Assembly (NCBI RefSeq): GCF_001514145.1
Contig: NZ_KQ948657.1
Location: 310,001 to 374,000, forward strand
From: Streptomyces canus
GTDB taxonomy: Bacteria > Actinomycetota > Actinomycetes > Streptomycetales > Streptomycetaceae
Length of the DNA: 64,000 nucleotides
Direction: 5' to 3'
Part shown: positions 8,578-15,214 of the stretch, in pieces
Position numbering within the stretch: position 1 is the stretch's first letter
Layout: each line of letters starts with the position of its first letter
Notes under the pieces: model-generated
What the model saw: only the letters and a program-made list of their open reading frames with translations
What the model was told of the DNA's origin: nothing
Database searches by the model: none
Translations under genes and position numbers: made by a program

Positions 8578-9116
8578 GCTTCTCCTGCGCTACGAGGCCT
8601 GGCCCCTGGAGTCCGGTCGATGAGATCCACCGCCACCCGGTCCGGCACGACACCGGACAGCGGAGGAAGGAGGAGCGGCCGGATGCCACCGACGTCCACC
8701 GCCACCCCGGTGGGGGTACGGCTCTCCGCTACGGCGGCGGGTACGGCGATGTCGAGCAGCCGTGAGCCGAGCACCGTCCAGTAGCGGATACGGCCGCTCG
8801 CCCACCCGGGGTCGGTGCCCGCGTTGGTGCGGGCGCGCGCGAAACGCTCCAGCTCGGTGGTGGAGGTGAAGGCGTACAGCCAGCGGACGCCGTCGGCTTC
8901 GCCGGAGCACATGGCGTCGCCCTGGGTGCCGTTGGCTTCCCCGGCGCCCTCGACGCTCTGGTCGAACGGCACGTAGAGGGCTGCCGTCCGGAAGGCCGCG
9001 AGCAGCCGGTCGCCGTCACCCTGGCCGTCGTAGAGGTCGTGGATCTCGGCGGCCAGCGTTGCCCGTTCGATGGTGCCTACGCCACCTGTCGGGCCGTTGG
9101 CCGCAACCGCGTTCAT
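8574..9116 (-). CDS. SseB-like protein opening the ART-toxin operon
   Basis: This 180-residue protein contains a short SseB-type domain: LLAAFRTAALYVPFDQ, then GVRWLYAFTSTTELERFARAR, then strand-rich GSRLLDIAVPAAVAESRTPTGVAVDVGG. Homologues are frequent in actinobacterial type VII loci but biochemically uncharacterised. It is the first gene of the leftward four-gene operon and overlaps the next gene by four bases. The 565-nt region upstream is the likely promoter. It may be a chaperone or regulator rather than immunity, since a second larger SseB protein directly follows the toxin. Confidence 0.7.
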   Translation of the reverse strand: MNAVAANGPTGGVGTIERATLAAEIHDLYDGQGDGDRLLAAFRTAALYVPFDQSVEGAGEANGTQGDAMCSGEADGVRWLYAFTSTTELERFARARTNAGTDPGWASGRIRYWTVLGSRLLDIAVPAAVAESRTPTGVAVDVGGIRPLLLPPLSGVVPDRVAVDLIDRTPGARPRSAGEA

Positions 9117-9680
9117 GCGTGGTCATCCCGTGTCTGATCTTGTAGTGCGCGGAAGCACATCACGATTGCCGTGCGTCAGTCCAACCGGCGTGGCGGGAGT
9201 TTCTGAAGTGACACCGATCTGTCCACAGGGGTGCCGCGCGGGCGTGCAGTCGCGAACGGAGTTGGACAGGAACACAAGCGAAATCAACGGGGCGCGATGT
9301 GCAGGTCCTGCTCGGACAGGAAGCGGATCACAGGAGTGGCGGCGTCCGGCAACATTTCCAGGAGCAGTGCCATGCTGCCGTGCTCCCGACATGACATCGC
9401 CACCAGCCAGTCGCCCCGAGCACGGAGGTATGTGAAGAAGGTGAGATGGATTCATCGCGATCAAGCCACGGGATGCGACCGGTGATCGCCACCGTCAGTG
9501 GCATTAACTACACTGGGTGTACTCAGAACCCCTGCGTCCTTCAAGGCGAGATCGCTCGGTCGACGGTCCCGGTGAGGCCAGCCCTGGAACACACGTCTGA
9601 TGGAGTAAGGACGGCTTCTGAGTGGCCGGCGGCGCGCACAGGGTCGCGGGCAACCACGGGGAGCCAACGGGGAGTTGGGC
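9117..9680. other. Divergent intergenic region between two type VII operons
   Basis: This 564-bp gap separates the leftward toxin operon from the rightward ESX-like genes and must contain both promoters. I could not place clear -35/-10 pairs. It also holds a short coding-like remnant on the minus strand (9284-9451). Several open frames cross it but lack codon bias. GC is lower than in the flanking genes. Confidence 0.6.
9284..9451 (-). pseudogene. Coding-like remnant, about 55 codons, no start
   Basis: On the minus strand the frame ending with TGA at 9284 reads FFTYLRARGDWLVAMSCREH, then GSMALLLEMLPDAA, TPVIRFLSEQDLHIAPR. It has GC-rich third positions and ordinary amino-acid composition. 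A TGA at its upstream edge and the lack of ATG/GTG before the first conserved part suggest a truncated gene end. I do not recognise the family. It could instead be a very short gene starting at an internal ATG. It sits in the promoter region between the two type VII operons, consistent with gene loss in an accessory island. Confidence 0.4.
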
Positions 9681-10001
9681 ATGGCTGAAGAAGTAAGCGT
9701 CGATCTCGACGAGTTGGAGAAGACCGTCACCGCGCTGAACCAGGTGCTGAGCGGTCTCGGCAAGGCGGGCACGGACACGGCGACCAACACCTACCTCCCG
9801 CCCGGTGCCCTCGGTACCGGATTCGACGAGGCGGACAAGCTCGCCAACGCGCACAACGAGATCAAGACGTACATCGAGGACGCCGTCAGGTACCTCAACA
9901 CCGTCATGGACGAGTTCGGGCGGAAGACGAAGTACACACACGGGGCGTATCAGGACACCGACTACGAGGCCAAGGCGAGCTTCCCGAACGCGGGACAGTA
10001 G
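9681..10001 (+). CDS. Small ESX-like type VII protein
   Basis: This 106-residue acidic protein is predicted helical: VDLDELEKTVTALNQVLSGL, then a short linker, then DEADKLANAHNEIKTYIEDAVRYLNTVMDEF. The helix-turn-helix layout and size match ESAT-6/WXG100 relatives, but the turn lacks a W-x-G motif. I chose ATG 9681 over TTG 9675 because GGAG at 9671-9674 is correctly spaced. It precedes a WXG-containing protein by 55 nt and probably forms its heterodimer partner; that is an inference from family organisation. Confidence 0.7.
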   Translation: MAEEVSVDLDELEKTVTALNQVLSGLGKAGTDTATNTYLPPGALGTGFDEADKLANAHNEIKTYIEDAVRYLNTVMDEFGRKTKYTHGAYQDTDYEAKASFPNAGQ

Positions 10002-10056
10002 TGGTCCATGAACCAGGTGAGTGCCGAGGCGCGCAGCAACGAGGGGGTACGGGGGC

Positions 10057-11430
10057 ATGGCTGACAGCGACGGCCAAATCGAGTACGACTACACCGAGAT
10101 GAACATGTGCTTCAACGAGAAGCACACGACGAACTTCGCCGGTGGCAAGAACATGGACGAGATGAAGGCCATGCTCGGCAATGCCAGGCCGGACCTCGTG
10201 ACAGACGTCGCCAAGGGCTGGTCCGGTCTGTCGGCGCACCTGACCGACATCCAGGCCGAGTTCGAGAAGGAGGTGGCCCGCATCCAGGCGCACTGGACGG
10301 GCGCCGCCGCCGACGGATTCGCCGCGGCGGCCAAGCAGGTCAGCAAGAGCATCGGCAACACGGCCAAGTACGCCAGCCACACATCGATTGCGATGACGAA
10401 CGTCGGCGCCACCCTGGGGCCCATCAAGGACGACGTCATGGCGATGGAGAAGCCGGGCAGGGTTTCCAGCTTCCTCAACTCCGCCGGAGACGGATTCACC
10501 CGAAGCGGAGAGGGCACGGACAAGGACATCGCTGCCGGAAGAGGCGCCCAGGATGTACTCGACCGCAACCACGACGATCTGTCCGCGGGGCGAGAGGCGC
10601 AGCTGAAGATGGCCTCCAAGATGGAGACGTTGGGCGCGGCGTACAACTCGCAGACCAAGGCTATGGGGTCGTGGAGCAAGGTCAGGGAAGATCATCAAGA
10701 ATATCCCCCCGAGCCTGGCGGTATTGCACCCACCCCGGTAGTTGTACCGACAGGTACAACTCGTAGCCCGCAGCGAGCCACTACAAGTACGGCTCATGGG
10801 AGCCAGGTCGGCCCGATCAGCTCCTCCAAGGCTGTGACGCCACCCTCGGGTATCACGGGCGGAGCACACAAGTCGACCCCGTCGCAGCCTCAGGTAGGCA
10901 CAGCGATTGACGGTGTTGCTGGTGGTCGCACGGGAGCGCCTTCCATGGGTGGCGGTGCAGGCACCGTTGGCGGCGCAACCGCTGGCGGTACTGGAATCGG
11001 TGGTGGCGCCGGCTTCGTGGGCGGCGCGGTTGGCGGTGCAGCTGGATCCGGCGCTGCGCGGGGCATCGCCGGTCGTGCCGGTGCTGCGGGCGCGACGGGG
11101 CGTGCTGCTGGAGGCGTCGGCGGTGCCGGCAAGGGCGGTGCCGGGCGTGTCGGAAGCTCGGCACGAGATGGCGTAGTCGGTGGCACGCCCAAGGCTGGTG
11201 CAGGCGCCGGCAGGGGCACAGCTGGTGGTTCGGGCCTGCACAGCAGCCGTGGTGCGGCAGGAAAGGGAGCCGGCGCTGTCCGCAAGGGCGGCATCGCAGG
11301 GGCCCCTGGTTCGCGTACCGGTCGCCGCAAGGACGACGAACAGCGCGAGGGGGAGCGTCCCGACTACTTGGTCGAGGACGAGGAGACCTGGACCCCGAAG
11401 ACCAACGCAGCACCTCGGGTCATCGAATAG
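10057..11430 (+). CDS. WXG100-like protein with long Gly/Ala-rich C-terminal tail
   Basis: This 457-residue protein has an ESX-like N-terminal domain of about 170 residues with a W-T-G turn at 80-82 (IQAHWTGAAADGF). A Pro/Thr-rich stretch and a very Gly/Ala-rich tail follow (about 260-430). It ends in a charged ERPDYLVEDEETWTPK segment. The tail resembles the flexible regions of large actinobacterial type VII substrates. The ATG at 10057 follows a GGGGG-rich Shine-Dalgarno-like stretch. Codon bias weakens after about 10680, where A/T third positions become common, continuing into the mycosin gene. Secretion is inferred from the family; no enzymatic domain is visible. Confidence 0.75.
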   Translation: MADSDGQIEYDYTEMNMCFNEKHTTNFAGGKNMDEMKAMLGNARPDLVTDVAKGWSGLSAHLTDIQAEFEKEVARIQAHWTGAAADGFAAAAKQVSKSIGNTAKYASHTSIAMTNVGATLGPIKDDVMAMEKPGRVSSFLNSAGDGFTRSGEGTDKDIAAGRGAQDVLDRNHDDLSAGREAQLKMASKMETLGAAYNSQTKAMGSWSKVREDHQEYPPEPGGIAPTPVVVPTGTTRSPQRATTSTAHGSQVGPISSSKAVTPPSGITGGAHKSTPSQPQVGTAIDGVAGGRTGAPSMGGGAGTVGGATAGGTGIGGGAGFVGGAVGGAAGSGAARGIAGRAGAAGATGRAAGGVGGAGKGGAGRVGSSARDGVVGGTPKAGAGAGRGTAGGSGLHSSRGAAGKGAGAVRKGGIAGAPGSRTGRRKDDEQREGERPDYLVEDEETWTPKTNAAPRVIE

Positions 11431-11524
11431 TCGCCTGCGGTCAGTGCTCATGAGCACATGACAGGATGCGTGGGCGTGGCTTCCGGGCCACGCCCATGTT
11501 CAGTAACGGGATAGGGAAGACGTG

Positions 11525-12853
11525 ATGGCCTTGAAGCGAACGGTGCATGCGTTGAGCGCCATGGCGCTGACTGGTGCGCTGATCCTTGCCGCAGCTCCTA
11601 CTGCTCTCGCCGACCAGACGAGACGTGATCAGTGGGCACTCAACGCGCTTCACGCCGAATCCGCCTGGAAGATTGCGAAGGGCAAAGGCGTCACGGTCGC
11701 AGTCATCGACACCGGGGTCAACGCCGAGCACCAAGACCTTAAGGGAAATTTGCTCAAAGGCAAGGACTTCACGGATGGCGATGATGACGCTTCGCCAGAG
11801 GAGTCTGATTCCAACCTTTCCGCTACTCACGGTACAGAAATGGCCTCGATAATTGCTGGACATGGACATGGCGCCGGAGCTGCCGACGGCGTAATGGGAC
11901 TGGCACCAGAAGCCAAAATCTTGCCCATTCGGTCGACTGGCGGCGACTTTGCAGATCAGATTCGATACGCGGTGGATCATGGCGCGTCCATCATCAACAT
12001 GTCCACGAGTACGAGCCAGGAGTCGTCCGAGGGCCGAGAAGCGGTGACATACGCGCTTGAGCATAACGTTCTCATCGTGACGGCTTCGGGAAATGAAGGA
12101 AAGTCTGGTCAGATTGACTTTCCGGGAGAGTATCCAGGCGTCCTGACCGTTGGCGGTGTAGATAATGGCGGAACCATTTGGGAACGCTCCAACTATGGTC
12201 CCCAGGTTCTGCTCACCGCCCCCGCCACCCACATCGTGAGTGCTGGATGGCCTGGAGATAAATTGAGCGATGGTACAGGAACTTCCGCGTCTTCGGCGTT
12301 CGTCTCTGCAGCCGCTGCCTTGATTAAGTCAAAGTTCCCTGACCTGACCCCGGGCCAGATCGCAAACCGCCTCGTGAAAACTGCAGTGCTGCCCGATGCC
12401 GAGAAGGGCCTGTCTCTTCCGGACGAGAAGTACGGCTACGGCATCATCCAACCCCTCGCCGCCCTCAAGGACAACATCCCGGTCGGCTCGAAGTACGGCC
12501 CGCTGACCGTCCCCGAGTCCCTGAAGGAGAAGTCCGCCGCCCCCGCACTCGATGCGTCCGATGACGAGCAGGGGAAGGCAGACCAGAAGGCCCTGATCAT
12601 CTGGGCTGTCGTCGGTGTCGCGACACTGACCGTCATCGGCCTGGCAATTCTCTTGATCGTGAAGCGGTCACGGCGACGCAGGAACAGCGAGGGCGGACCC
12701 GCCGGTCCCAGCGGTCCCGTCGCCTACCCCCAGTACGGTCAGCAGCCCCACACGCAGCAAAACCCGTACCAGCAGCCGGTCTCGCCCCAGCCGCACAATC
12801 CGTATCAGCAACAGCCCACCCCGCCTCACAGCCAGTGGCCGCCGCAGCAGTAG
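11525..12853 (+). CDS. mycP: Type VII secretion-associated mycosin (subtilisin-like serine protease)
   Basis: The 442-residue protein has a Sec signal peptide (cleavage near ALAD at 29), then a subtilisin (S8) domain. Asp62 lies in AVIDTG, His102 in THGTEMAS, oxyanion Asn190 in TASGNEG and Ser254 in GTGTSASSAF. One C-terminal membrane segment (about 357-379) and a cytoplasmic Arg/Pro/Gln-rich tail follow. This is the layout of mycosins, which are essential parts of actinobacterial type VII systems. The catalytic set is complete. Base composition of the first two thirds (for example 11730-12300) is clearly poorer in GC than neighbours, a sign of transfer. No eccB-E genes accompany it here, so it must work with machinery elsewhere or be an orphan. 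Confidence 0.88.
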   Translation: MALKRTVHALSAMALTGALILAAAPTALADQTRRDQWALNALHAESAWKIAKGKGVTVAVIDTGVNAEHQDLKGNLLKGKDFTDGDDDASPEESDSNLSATHGTEMASIIAGHGHGAGAADGVMGLAPEAKILPIRSTGGDFADQIRYAVDHGASIINMSTSTSQESSEGREAVTYALEHNVLIVTASGNEGKSGQIDFPGEYPGVLTVGGVDNGGTIWERSNYGPQVLLTAPATHIVSAGWPGDKLSDGTGTSASSAFVSAAAALIKSKFPDLTPGQIANRLVKTAVLPDAEKGLSLPDEKYGYGIIQPLAALKDNIPVGSKYGPLTVPESLKEKSAAPALDASDDEQGKADQKALIIWAVVGVATLTVIGLAILLIVKRSRRRRNSEGGPAGPSGPVAYPQYGQQPHTQQNPYQQPVSPQPHNPYQQQPTPPHSQWPPQQ

Positions 12854-12885
12854 TCGCTGTCTGCGCCCCCGGGACGCGAACCGGA

Positions 12886-13110
12886 TCAGCCTCGGAACCG
12901 GACGAGGTCGAAGGCTGCGGAGCGAGGCGCCTCCTTGAGTGCATCTATGAAGGCGACGAAAACGCCGGCCGGGAAGACGAGCGGCGTCCTGGCGGGGGTC
13001 TTGGAGTCGCGTATCGCTACCCGAGTGAGATCGTCTGCGATTTCCACGCACGAGTTGCCGTCACCCGGGCCCGAGTAGGACGACTTCCGCCAGTTGCCGG
13101 GTGTACTCAT
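12886..13110 (-). CDS. DUF397 protein (WhiJ/AbaA-type partner)
   Basis: This 74-residue protein carries the DUF397 signature: WRKSSYSGPGDGNSCVEIAD, then VAIRDSKTPARTPLVF and a C-terminal FIDALKEAPRSAAFDLVRF helix. DUF397 genes in Streptomyces almost always sit next to an XRE-type regulator and modulate it; some family members affect sporulation or antibiotic production. I chose ATG 13110 with GAGG 6 nt upstream; a GTG at 13122 overlapping the regulator's stop is the alternative. It is the last gene of the regulator's leftward transcript and converges on the mycosin gene. Confidence 0.85.
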   Translation of the reverse strand: MSTPGNWRKSSYSGPGDGNSCVEIADDLTRVAIRDSKTPARTPLVFPAGVFVAFIDALKEAPRSAAFDLVRFRG

Positions 13111-13118
13111 GGGATGCC

Positions 13119-13961
13119 TCACAGCTCTTTCGCCAGCTTGTGGATGAGTTCACGCGAACCGTCGGGCTCGAGCGACGCGGCTTCCACCTTACGGAAGAGC
13201 GTTCGAAAGGCGCCAAGTTGGGCCTCGGAGTCAATGAAAGCCGTGCTGTGGGGCGCATCGCGCGCGACGGTGTCCAGCTTGGATACAGCGCCTCCCGCGT
13301 ACACCATTGCGCTCGCGGCGCCGGCAAAGCACTCCAGCGCGAAGGGGATGACCCGTACCGTGACGTGGTCGGCTTCGGAGAGTTCGACAAGGCGGAAGAG
13401 TTGATCTCGCGAAGCAGCGCGACTGCTGACGTTGATGCGCAGTGCGGCCTCGTGGATGATCGCTTCGTACGGAGTCTTCTCCAGTATCACTTTGCGCTGC
13501 ATCCGGTGACGGACACGCAGCTCAAGTTCTTCCTGAGGTAGCTCAGGCACTCGATACGCGAAGACCGCACGGGCGTAGTCCTCTGTCTGGAGTGGGCCGG
13601 GGATGAACAGGAACTGCACCTCACGCAAGAAGGTGGCGTGGTGTTCCAACTCGGCGAGATCGAGGAACAGCGTAGGCAGCAGGCCCCGGTACTCCTCCCA
13701 CCAACCGTGTGTCCGGTCGATGGCCATGGCGACCAAGGCGTCGATGAACTCCTCGTCCATGCAGTCATAGTGAGCGGCCAGGCGGCGCAACCGCTTCTCA
13801 CTCACTCCCGCCAGGGCAGACTCGATGTGAGTGATCTGAGCGGGGCCCACACCCAGCAGAGCCGCCGCCTGACGGGCGTTGAGGCCTGCGGCCTCTCGGA
13901 GCCTGCGCAGCTCGACCGCCAGGCGCATCTGACGTGCCCTCGGCTGACGCCTCAAGGCCAT
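13119..13961 (-). CDS. XRE-family regulator with DUF5753 domain (WhiJ/AbaA type)
   Basis: This 280-residue protein has an N-terminal helix-turn-helix (MRLAVELRRLREAAGLNARQ to about residue 70) and the C-terminal DUF5753-like domain found in WhiJ-type regulators (EEYRGLLPTLFLDLAELEHHA, QFLFIPGPLQTEDYARAVF, RVIPFALECFAGAASAMVY). It should bind DNA and be controlled by the adjacent DUF397 protein. AGGAG 10 nt before the ATG at 13961 supports the start. It diverges from the anti-sigma-like ATPase; the 235-nt gap is AT-richer and likely contains its target site. Third positions are less GC-rich than the window average. Confidence 0.85.
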   Translation of the reverse strand: MALRRQPRARQMRLAVELRRLREAAGLNARQAAALLGVGPAQITHIESALAGVSEKRLRRLAAHYDCMDEEFIDALVAMAIDRTHGWWEEYRGLLPTLFLDLAELEHHATFLREVQFLFIPGPLQTEDYARAVFAYRVPELPQEELELRVRHRMQRKVILEKTPYEAIIHEAALRINVSSRAASRDQLFRLVELSEADHVTVRVIPFALECFAGAASAMVYAGGAVSKLDTVARDAPHSTAFIDSEAQLGAFRTLFRKVEAASLEPDGSRELIHKLAKEL

Positions 13962-14196
13962 TAACCGGCTCCTTGCTCCCAACGCGCCTGTGGGCGCGAC
14001 TCGTTCGGGGGTCAGATTACGCGACCCGCTTGCAAGACATGTAGATATAGACCTACCTTCAGTGATGCGACGCACACACTGTGGAATTCCCGGCATCCCG
14101 GAAGCGCACCGCTCCGCCCTGCCACGACGGCTGCGGCAATGCCACCACCCGCGATCCACGGCCCTCCGATATCCGACCCCCAACCGGAGCTGACGC

Positions 14197-14604
14197 ATGC
14201 CAGAAAACACCGCCTGGGAGTACACCCTGTACATCCCGAACGAGCCCAGAGCAGTCACCGTCAGCCGCCGCACCCTCCGTCTCATCCTCACAATGCACGG
14301 CCTGATCCGCCTGGTCGATACCGCGGAGCTGCTCGCAGCGGAGCTGGTCGCCAACGCCGTACGCCACACGAAGGGGCCCGCCGCGCTCCGGATCCGCTGG
14401 TCGGCGGGCGTGCTTCGGGTCGGGGCATGGGACACCGACCCCGAACCGCCCGTGCCACCAGGAGAGTTGGGGCTGCTCGCGGAAGCTGAGGAGGGCAGGG
14501 GGCTAGCGTTGGTGCGGGCGTGCGCCGACCTGTGGGGGTGGCAGCCGCTGTCGAGAGACGGCAATCGTGGCAAGTACGTGTGGTTCGAGCTGGCCGCGGC
14601 TTAG
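14197..14604 (+). CDS. Anti-sigma-like ATP-binding protein (HATPase_c_2)
   Basis: This 135-residue protein is a compact GHKL-type ATPase domain like the RsbW/SpoIIAB anti-sigma kinases. The N-box is LAAELVANAVRHTKG and the G1 region is RVGAWDTDPEPPVPP; GRGLALVRACADLWGW covers the G2 lid. Streptomyces genomes carry dozens, often next to WhiJ/DUF397 pairs as here, where they are thought to modulate development or secondary metabolism. The ATG at 14197 follows a GGAG. It is transcribed away from the XRE regulator. Confidence 0.82.
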   Translation: MPENTAWEYTLYIPNEPRAVTVSRRTLRLILTMHGLIRLVDTAELLAAELVANAVRHTKGPAALRIRWSAGVLRVGAWDTDPEPPVPPGELGLLAEAEEGRGLALVRACADLWGWQPLSRDGNRGKYVWFELAAA

Positions 14605-14641
14605 CTCTACTCCGCCCATGTCGCGCGTGACCCGTGCGAGT

Positions 14642-15214
14642 TCAGCAGCCGTTGGCCTTCTTCACCACAGGGACTAGTTGCTTCACCAATTGCATGAGCG
14701 CCTTCTCTGATTTGGACAGGTCCTTGGGATAATATGTCAGGATCTCCACAGAGAAGCTCTTGCGCGGCAGGCCATCCGCATCGGACGGGTAGCCGGGGCA
14801 CGCTTCCACCGCCACGGCACCGCGTGAGTACAAGGCGACGTCGCCGGAGGAATCGACTGTGACCTTGGTGTCTCCGTCGCCGTAGGCGGTGGCCCTCTTC
14901 TCCGCGATATCGCGGGCAGTTGGTGCGTCCGAGTGGAAGAAGTTGCTTACGAGGAGCGTCTTTCTGTTGTCGACCGCATAGTCACAGCCAGAAGCGTACT
15001 CGCCGTTGACAAGGGCGTTGCCTGTCTTCGTCAGCTTGCTGCCGGGCGGGAAGAAGGGCTTGATCGCGTCCTTCCCGATGTGTGCTCCGCAGAATGCTCC
15101 GGGCAAGGCATATTCGACTTCGAGCTTCTTCTCACCGGAGCAGGAAGTCAGCAGAAGTGCGGCGAGTGAGAGCACTGTGCAGCCGATACTGCGGCGGAGG
15201 CAACGATCAGCCAT
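14642..15214 (-). CDS. Secreted lipoprotein of the second ESX-like operon
   Basis: This 190-residue protein has a lipoprotein signal peptide ending in the lipobox LLTSC (Cys near residue 25). A mature domain with three further Cys follows (GAFCGAHIGK, ASGCDYAV, VEACPGYP) and a C-terminal AKKANGC-like end. Disulfide bonding outside the membrane is likely. I do not recognise a named domain; similar lipoproteins accompany DUF6571-type genes in Streptomyces. Its start at 15214 overlaps the stop of the upstream gene by 8 nt, so translation is coupled. Role in the type VII-associated operon is unknown. Confidence 0.75.
   Translation of the reverse strand: MADRCLRRSIGCTVLSLAALLLTSCSGEKKLEVEYALPGAFCGAHIGKDAIKPFFPPGSKLTKTGNALVNGEYASGCDYAVDNRKTLLVSNFFHSDAPTARDIAEKRATAYGDGDTKVTVDSSGDVALYSRGAVAVEACPGYPSDADGLPRKSFSVEILTYYPKDLSKSEKALMQLVKQLVPVVKKANGC

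Noticed and set aside
9123..9464. 113-codon leftward frame in the divergent type VII region
   Set aside because: Its composition is poor; the coding-like signal in this region is in a different frame, described as the remnant at 9284-9451.
10907..11330. Separate genes in the Gly/Ala-rich tail region (both strands)
   Set aside because: All frames are open because of GGC/GCC-rich composition; only the frame continuous with the WXG domain makes sense.
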